Positions 58,978 to 64,000 of a stretch of DNA of 64,000 bases are shown here, in pieces. Position 1 is the first letter of the stretch, and every line of letters starts with the position of its first letter. Origin of the DNA: Bacteriovoracaceae bacterium UBA6200 (GTDB taxonomy: Bacteria > Bdellovibrionota > Bacteriovoracia > Bacteriovoracales > Bacteriovoracaceae); the NCBI GenBank assembly GCA_002422605.1, contig DISW01000001.1, positions 67,114-131,113 of the forward strand, in the 5' to 3' direction. The notes below the pieces were generated by a model. It had not been told where the DNA came from and made no database searches. It worked only from the letters and a program-made list of their open reading frames with translations. The position numbers and the translations under genes were made by a program.

Positions 58978-59532
58978 TTAGACTTCTGGAGCAAGATAAA
59001 CCTCAATATCAGGGTTAACCTCATCCCTGAGAATCGACCGGATGGCCTCTAAAGTGCCGGCCGTTGAACTTGGGCAGGTTCCACAGGCACCTTGGTATTT
59101 AATAATCAAAACATTGTCTTTAAAGTCCTTAACTACTAAATCTCCTCCATCTCCCTGAAGACCAGGGCGGATCATCTTATCCAGAATCTGTTCGATATGT
59201 AGTAATTCAGGAGGAAGATTTGCCCTACGTTCAGACTCAGGATCAAAAACTTTGATGTCCGGATTATGGTCTCCAATGAAGTTTTCGATGCAGGTTTGCA
59301 CGGCAGGCTCTAAATTGTCCCAGTCCTCGAAGCTGAACTTACTAACTGTTATGACATTTTGAAAAAAGTGGATCTGATCCACTCCACGTAAATCAAAAAG
59401 GGCCGCCGCTAGCTCAACATCTTTACAATCCTGAGGAGTTTTAAAAGATATTTTACCATCCAGCATAACCTCTTTTTCGAGGATAAATTTTAAAGCGTTT
59501 GGATTTGGTGTTGGTTGTACAATTATGTCCAT
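58978..59532 (-). CDS. nfu: Nfu-type iron-sulphur cluster carrier
   Basis: 184 residues: an N-terminal Nfu_N domain (about 1-85; VQPTPNPNALKFILEKEVML) and a C-terminal NifU domain (about 105-184; LQGDGGDLVVKDFKDN) with the Fe-S binding C-x-x-C in GACGTCPSSTAGTLE. It receives [4Fe-4S] clusters from the SufBCD scaffold and passes them to clients such as aconitase. It is the last gene of the suf operon, 11 bases after sufS. No sufE or sufU is seen in this part of the operon; they may lie elsewhere. Confidence 0.92.
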   Translation of the reverse strand: MDIIVQPTPNPNALKFILEKEVMLDGKISFKTPQDCKDVELAAALFDLRGVDQIHFFQNVITVSKFSFEDWDNLEPAVQTCIENFIGDHNPDIKVFDPESERRANLPPELLHIEQILDKMIRPGLQGDGGDLVVKDFKDNVLIIKYQGACGTCPSSTAGTLEAIRSILRDEVNPDIEVYLAPEV

Positions 59533-59543
59533 ATTTTTACCTG

Positions 59544-60767
59544 TTATTCAAAAAAAGTTTTAACCTTGATCAGAGCACTGTATAGCTGATCAATGTCATC
59601 TTTGTTGTTATAGATTGAAAGTGATGCCCGACATGTTGCCGGAACACATAAAAACTTCATCAAAGGTTGAGCGCAGTGATGTCCTGTCCTGATCGCTACT
59701 CCTTCCTTGTCAATCAAAGTAGCCAGATCATGGGGATGAATCCCATCAATGCCAAAAGAAATGACCGCTGCTTTTTCCCGGGCCTCTCCATAAATGACGA
59801 GACCTGGAATTGTTTTTAATTTTTCAGTGGCGTATCTAAGAAGCTCGTCTTCGGCTTCGTGAATGGTGTCTAAGCCCACTTTTTGAAGATAATCAACCGC
59901 TTTACCGAGACCAATGACTGCTGCAATAGAAGGAGTTCCGGCCTCAAATTTATGAGGGAGAGTGTTGTAAGTGGTTTTCTCAAAAGTGACCACATCAATC
60001 ATGTCCCCGCCACCTTGATAAGGAGGCATGGAATTTAAGAGATCTTCCTTACCATAAAGGACTCCAACACCTGTAGGCCCAAACATCTTGTGTCCTGAGA
60101 AAGCCAGAAAATCCACATCCAGATCCTGAACGTCGACTTTTTTATGAGCAATGGCCTGGGCCGCATCAACAAAGATTTTCGCTCCAACAGCATGGGCCAT
60201 TTGGGTCATCTCTTTGATAGGGTTGATGGTCCCAAGAGCATTTGAAACATAAGTAACTGATACGAGTTTAACTTCGGAAGAAAGAAGCTTCTTATACTCT
60301 TCAATTAGAAGTTCCCCTTGAAGGTTCATCGGGATAACTTTAATTTTAAGGTTTTTTTCTTCAGCCACTAACTGCCATGGAACAATATTTGAATGATGTT
60401 CCATTTGAGAAAGAAGAATCACGTCGCCCGCATTTAAAAAAGAGCGAGCGTAACACTGGGACACAATGTTAACTGATTCAGTTGTGCCTTTAGTGAAAAT
60501 AACCTGTTTTCTATCTGGAGCATTTATCAGAGAAGTTAATTTATCTCTGGTTTCTTCAAACTTATTTGTGGCGTTTTCTGAGAGCCAATAAAGCCCACGG
60601 TGGACGTTGGCCGTTTCCTGTCGGTAATATCGGTCAACTTCATCGATCACTTCTAAAGGTTTTAAAGTTGTGGCACCACTGTCTAAGTAGGCCAGACGTT
60701 TTCCACCGATTATTTGTTCGGCGGCCGGAAAGTCTTTTCTATAAGGGTTATCGGTAAGAATGTTCAT
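59544..60767 (-). CDS. sufS: Cysteine desulphurase SufS
   Basis: A 407-residue PLP enzyme that takes sulphur from cysteine for Fe-S assembly. The PLP Lys lies in LAFSGHKMFGPTGVGVLYG, the persulphide Cys in AIRTGHHCAQPLMKFL, and PATCRASLSIYNN follows, as in SufS rather than IscS. The start overlaps the sufD stop by 4 bases. Its usual activator SufE or SufU is not visible in this window. Confidence 0.96.
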   Translation of the reverse strand: MNILTDNPYRKDFPAAEQIIGGKRLAYLDSGATTLKPLEVIDEVDRYYRQETANVHRGLYWLSENATNKFEETRDKLTSLINAPDRKQVIFTKGTTESVNIVSQCYARSFLNAGDVILLSQMEHHSNIVPWQLVAEEKNLKIKVIPMNLQGELLIEEYKKLLSSEVKLVSVTYVSNALGTINPIKEMTQMAHAVGAKIFVDAAQAIAHKKVDVQDLDVDFLAFSGHKMFGPTGVGVLYGKEDLLNSMPPYQGGGDMIDVVTFEKTTYNTLPHKFEAGTPSIAAVIGLGKAVDYLQKVGLDTIHEAEDELLRYATEKLKTIPGLVIYGEAREKAAVISFGIDGIHPHDLATLIDKEGVAIRTGHHCAQPLMKFLCVPATCRASLSIYNNKDDIDQLYSALIKVKTFFE

Positions 60768-61999
60768 TCCTTCCCCCCTAAATTGAACTTAGTTTCAAGA
60801 TGACCCATTACGGTCTGACCTATATAATCGCGAGCTTCCCGATTTGTGATCTTTTGAACAATTTCCATTCCGAAACCATGGGCCAGAAGAGTGCGGGCCT
60901 TGTCGGCCGGAATACCGCGTGCCTGAAAATAAAAAACTTCATCATCAGATAACTGACCGGTGGTCGACCCGTGGGAGCATTTCACATCATCCGCAAAAAT
61001 CTCAAGTTGCGGTTGCGAGTGAAGCTGAGCTTTTTTAGAAAGGAGTAGATTCTTATTTAACTGAGCAGAAGCTACTCGCTGGGACTTAGGAAAAATATGA
61101 ATAAGGCCTGTGAAAATTCCTTTTGATTCACCATCAAGAATTCCCTTGGCCATTTGATCAGAAGTTGTGTCTGCGGCCTTGTGATTAATGGCCGTATTGA
61201 TGTCACTATGTTCTCGATTATTTGTAAGGAACAAGCTATAAGACTCACCGTTTGCTCCTGCTTCATTTAGATTAAGAGTCAGGTTCTTACGGTTAAGTTT
61301 ACCTTTCATGGTGAAGAAAAAACTTCGAACAGTTGCATCTCGTTCGACATCCGCAAAGACTGAACCGTGATTCAAACTATTACTGCTTTCTTGGTCTAAC
61401 TGGATGTGCTCGACTCGAGCACCTTCTAAGGCCGTAATATAGGTTTCAGCAATAAAAGCGTGTGAACTCTCAAGGGAGATTGTTTCTTCAATTACTGTCA
61501 CTTGAGACTGTCGGTCTGCAAAGATGAAGTTGGTTGGAGCAGATACTTTATTAAGGGATAGAAGGTTTAAAATTCTTATCGGCTTAGAAATTTCCTGATT
61601 CTTTTCAATTTCAATTAAAAGTCCTTCTTGCAAGAGACCATGATGAAGATGGGATAAAGCATTGGAGCTGGTAAGCTTGCTTTTTATTTCATCAAAACGA
61701 TCACTAATCTTTGTGATTTTTACCCCTTGAGGGAGGGGATCTTGATGATTAAGTTCACCATCAATGAAAACCATGGTTGGGAAATCAGTCTTAGTAAAAT
61801 CCGGAAGGGCCAGTTGTTTCACGTCAAGGAGAGTTTCAAAGAAAGTTTCTAAGTTTGTGAACTTATAACTGTCTTTGATAGGAGAAAATAACCCGTTCTC
61901 TTTAAAAAGATCAATCTGTCCTTGTCTGAATTCTTTCAGAGGGCCTTTGGTATCTTTTAATGAGTTCACTGCAAGCGCAGTTAAGTTTTCAATATTCAT
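60764..61999 (-). CDS. sufD: SufD scaffold protein
   Basis: 411 residues. SufD pairs with SufB to form the cluster-building platform with SufC. It has the beta-helical core (KGILDGESKGIFTGLIHIF) and the C-terminal block QLEIFADDVKCSHGSTTGQL, then QARGIPADKARTLLAHGF, which are characteristic of SufB/SufD. The Cys-x-His near the end fits SufD. Gene order sufC-sufD-sufS with a 4-base overlap to sufS and 3 bases from sufC indicates translational coupling. Confidence 0.95.
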   Translation of the reverse strand: MNIENLTALAVNSLKDTKGPLKEFRQGQIDLFKENGLFSPIKDSYKFTNLETFFETLLDVKQLALPDFTKTDFPTMVFIDGELNHQDPLPQGVKITKISDRFDEIKSKLTSSNALSHLHHGLLQEGLLIEIEKNQEISKPIRILNLLSLNKVSAPTNFIFADRQSQVTVIEETISLESSHAFIAETYITALEGARVEHIQLDQESSNSLNHGSVFADVERDATVRSFFFTMKGKLNRKNLTLNLNEAGANGESYSLFLTNNREHSDINTAINHKAADTTSDQMAKGILDGESKGIFTGLIHIFPKSQRVASAQLNKNLLLSKKAQLHSQPQLEIFADDVKCSHGSTTGQLSDDEVFYFQARGIPADKARTLLAHGFGMEIVQKITNREARDYIGQTVMGHLETKFNLGGKE

Positions 62000-62002
62000 T
62001 TC

Positions 62003-62758
62003 TTAACCTTTAATGAGCCAGTCATAGCCTTTTTCTTCAAGTTCTAAGGCCAGGGATTTATCGCCAGACTTAATGATCTGACCTTTATAAAGAACGTGAA
62101 CATAGTCAGGTATGATGTAGTCAAGAAGTCGTTGATAATGGGTCACCAGAATGGTGGCATTAAAGCGGCTCTTAAGAGCGTTAACTCCGTTGGCCACAAT
62201 TTTAAGAGCATCGATATCAAGACCGGAATCTGTCTCATCTAAAAGTGAAAGACGAGGATTCAAAATGGCCATCTGAAGAATTTCATTCTTCTTCTTCTCA
62301 CCACCAGAGAAACCTTCGTTAACAGATCTTTCCAGGAAAGATTCGTTCATCTCAAGAAGCTTGAGTTTAGCTTTAAGATGCTGCATGAATGCCTGGTCAT
62401 CCATGTTCTCAAGCCCCTGATGTTCGCAGATTTGATTGAATGACTCTTTAAGAAAAGTGAAATTCGAAACGCCTGGTACCTCAATCGGATATTGGAAGCC
62501 TAAGAATATTCCTTCTTTGGCGCGGTCACTTGGCTCAAGGTCCAGAAGATTCTTCATCTTGCCATTAACCTCGTAATTGATTTCACCACCAGTTACCTCA
62601 TAGGCAGGATGGCCTGCAATTACTTTTGAAAGAGTAGACTTACCAGAACCATTGGGGCCCATAATGGCATGAACTTCGCCTTTCTTTACAGTGAGGTTTA
62701 TCCCCTTAAGGATTTCATTGCCTTCAACTTTTGCTGTGAGATTTTTAATTTCAATCAT
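62003..62758 (-). CDS. sufC: SufC ATPase
   Basis: A 251-residue ABC-type ATPase, soluble, energising SufBCD. Walker A is IMGPNGSGKSTLSKV, the signature is EGFSGGEKKKNEILQMA and Walker B is LSLLDETDSGLDIDALKIV, where the E and D loops are as in SufC. The length is normal. It begins 4 bases after the sufB stop and ends 3 bases before sufD. Confidence 0.97.
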   Translation of the reverse strand: MIEIKNLTAKVEGNEILKGINLTVKKGEVHAIMGPNGSGKSTLSKVIAGHPAYEVTGGEINYEVNGKMKNLLDLEPSDRAKEGIFLGFQYPIEVPGVSNFTFLKESFNQICEHQGLENMDDQAFMQHLKAKLKLLEMNESFLERSVNEGFSGGEKKKNEILQMAILNPRLSLLDETDSGLDIDALKIVANGVNALKSRFNATILVTHYQRLLDYIIPDYVHVLYKGQIIKSGDKSLALELEEKGYDWLIKG

Positions 62759-62762
62759 GTTT

Positions 62763-64000
62763 TTATCCTACGCTGTTTTCTAATTTCATTTCAATTAACT
62801 TGACCGCTTCCACTGAGAACTCAAGAGGAAGTGTTTTAAAAACATCCTTACAGAAACCGTTAACGATTAACGAGACGGCCTTCTCTGAAGTAAATCCTCG
62901 GGATTGAAGATAAAAAATCTGGTCAGCGCTGATTTTAGAAGTCGTGGCTTCATGTTCAACAATGGCAGAGTCATTCTTTACATCAATAAAAGGAAAGGTA
63001 TTGGCCGCACACTCATCACCGATTAACATCGAGTCACATTGAGAATAGTTACGTGCTCCTGTTGCACTTGGCATGATTTTAACCAGGCCTCGGTATACGT
63101 TTTGAGATTTTTCTGCAGAAATACCTTTCGATATGATGGTTGATTTGGTGTTTTTACCAACATGAATCATCTTGGTTCCGGTATCTGCCTGCATGAAATG
63201 ATTCGTAAGGGCCACTGAGTAGAATGAACCCTGCGAGTTGTCTCCTAAAAGAACACAAGAAGGGTACTTCCAGGTAATGGCAGATCCCGCTTCAACCTGA
63301 GTCCAGGAGATCTTGGAGTTTTTACCTCTACACTGACCACGTTTAGTCACGAAGTTGTAAATCCCGCCTTTTCCTTCTTTATCTCCGGCGTACCAGTTCT
63401 GAACAGTTGAGTATTTAATCTCGGCATCATCTAAAGTGATGAGTTCAACAATCGCTGCATGAAGTTGGTTTTCATCCCTTTGCGGAGCTGTACAACCCTC
63501 GAGATAATTCACGTAACTGCCTTCATCAGCAATGACGAGTGTCCTTTCAAACTGGCCCGACTCTTTTGCATTAATCCTGAAGTAGGTGGAAAGATCCAGA
63601 GGGCAGGTCACACCTTTAGGAATGTAAACAAATGAGCCGTCAGAGAAAACTGCTGAGTTAAGAGCTGCATAGAAATTATCCGAATAAGGAACAACTGTTC
63701 CCAGATATTTCTTTACCAGATCCGGATACTTTTCAACCGCTTCACTTATGGAACAGAATATTACCCCAACTTTTTCCAGTTCTTCCTGGTGAGTGGTTCC
63801 GACTGATACTGAATCGAATACAGCATCTACAGCAACCCCCATCAATCTTTTTTGCTCTGTAAGAGGAATGCCTAATTTCTCGAAAGTATCTAAAAGTTCA
63901 GTGTCAACGTCGTCCAAAGACTTATAGACATCTTTTTTCGATTTAGGTTTCGAGTAATAGTAAATGCCATTAAAGTCGATTGGAGGAATATGACAATACT
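62763..64000 (-). CDS. sufB: SufB scaffold protein (5' end outside window)
   Basis: The reading frame stays open to the right edge, so the N-terminus is cut off; about 412 codons are visible out of roughly 470 usual ones. The edge portion encodes HIPPIDFNGIYYYSKPKSK, then SLDDVDTELLDTFEKLGIPL, the SufB N-terminal pattern, so a TTG at 63917 is internal and not a start. Downstream blocks include FVYIPKGVTCPLDLSTYFRI, YLEGCTAPQRDENQLHAAIV and VEHEATTSKISADQIFYLQS with the cluster-assembly residues. SufB is the main [4Fe-4S] scaffold, with SufC and SufD encoded just after it. Confidence 0.95.
   Translation of the reverse strand, partial: YCHIPPIDFNGIYYYSKPKSKKDVYKSLDDVDTELLDTFEKLGIPLTEQKRLMGVAVDAVFDSVSVGTTHQEELEKVGVIFCSISEAVEKYPDLVKKYLGTVVPYSDNFYAALNSAVFSDGSFVYIPKGVTCPLDLSTYFRINAKESGQFERTLVIADEGSYVNYLEGCTAPQRDENQLHAAIVELITLDDAEIKYSTVQNWYAGDKEGKGGIYNFVTKRGQCRGKNSKISWTQVEAGSAITWKYPSCVLLGDNSQGSFYSVALTNHFMQADTGTKMIHVGKNTKSTIISKGISAEKSQNVYRGLVKIMPSATGARNYSQCDSMLIGDECAANTFPFIDVKNDSAIVEHEATTSKISADQIFYLQSRGFTSEKAVSLIVNGFCKDVFKTLPLEFSVEAVKLIEMKLENSVG

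Noticed and set aside
63917..63917. TTG at 63917 as the sufB start
   Set aside because: The upstream frame stays open to the window edge and encodes the conserved SufB N-terminal motif, so the gene is cut by the window.

Overview
The window is dense, AT-leaning, single-copy bacterial chromosome. It holds 58 supported protein genes, no rRNA or tRNA, no recognisable insertion sequence and no CRISPR array. No stretch longer than about 200 bases lacks a gene. Several features together suggest a predatory-type Bdellovibrionota genome, probably Bacteriovoracales: a tandem histone-fold protein, several FHA proteins, a LysM lytic transglycosylase, a RoxA-like dihaem cytochrome, and aerobic TCA and haem enzymes. 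This placement is inference from gene content, not a marker-gene result.

Layout. 1-4.3 kb: edge of a Gly/Asn-repeat exported protein, divergent NAD-salvage genes pncB/pncA, Hsp20 and a double Usp protein. 4.4-8.8 kb: a putative DNA-binding protein overlapping a tyrosine recombinase, then a PqqD-like/pseudo-M50/double-cNMP-binding membrane protein overlapping a pseudopilin-like gene. 8.8-22.5 kb: small exported proteins, a DUF938 methyltransferase, a LysE exporter with a possible SD-masking leader, a JmjC protein, a RimK-like ligase/aspartoacylase pair divergent from a GNAT-C39 peptidase, an FHA protein, a dihaem cytochrome, a candidate sRNA and several unknowns. 22.6-31.9 kb: sucA-sucB-lpdA behind a strong sigma70-type promoter, and acnA. 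31.9-39.8 kb: SDR, dihydroorotase, an EEP-family protein, MltD, RimB-like protease, pterin dehydratase, gamma-glutamyltransferase and the doublet histone.

39.9-54.8 kb is the most distinctive region. It holds a ketosynthase, an acyl carrier protein, a CrtI-like flavoprotein, OleA, OleB, OleC, an AI-2E-type permease and OleD on the plus strand. Facing them on the minus strand are FabI-, FabZ- and FabG-like enzymes and a second CrtI-like flavoprotein. An HTTM-DCC membrane protein diverges from that arm. Together they encode a nearly self-contained acyl-chain elongation cycle joined to head-to-head olefin synthesis, probably for an unsaturated long-chain hydrocarbon or unusual lipid.

54.8-64 kb: a CHASE2 adenylate cyclase, hemF, two adjacent FHA genes, and the Fe-S assembly operon sufB-sufC-sufD-sufS-nfu, with sufB running off the right edge. 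Links worth noting are the cyclase with the double cNMP-binding protein at 6-8 kb, and the RimK-like ligase at 13 kb with the RimB-like protein at 37 kb.
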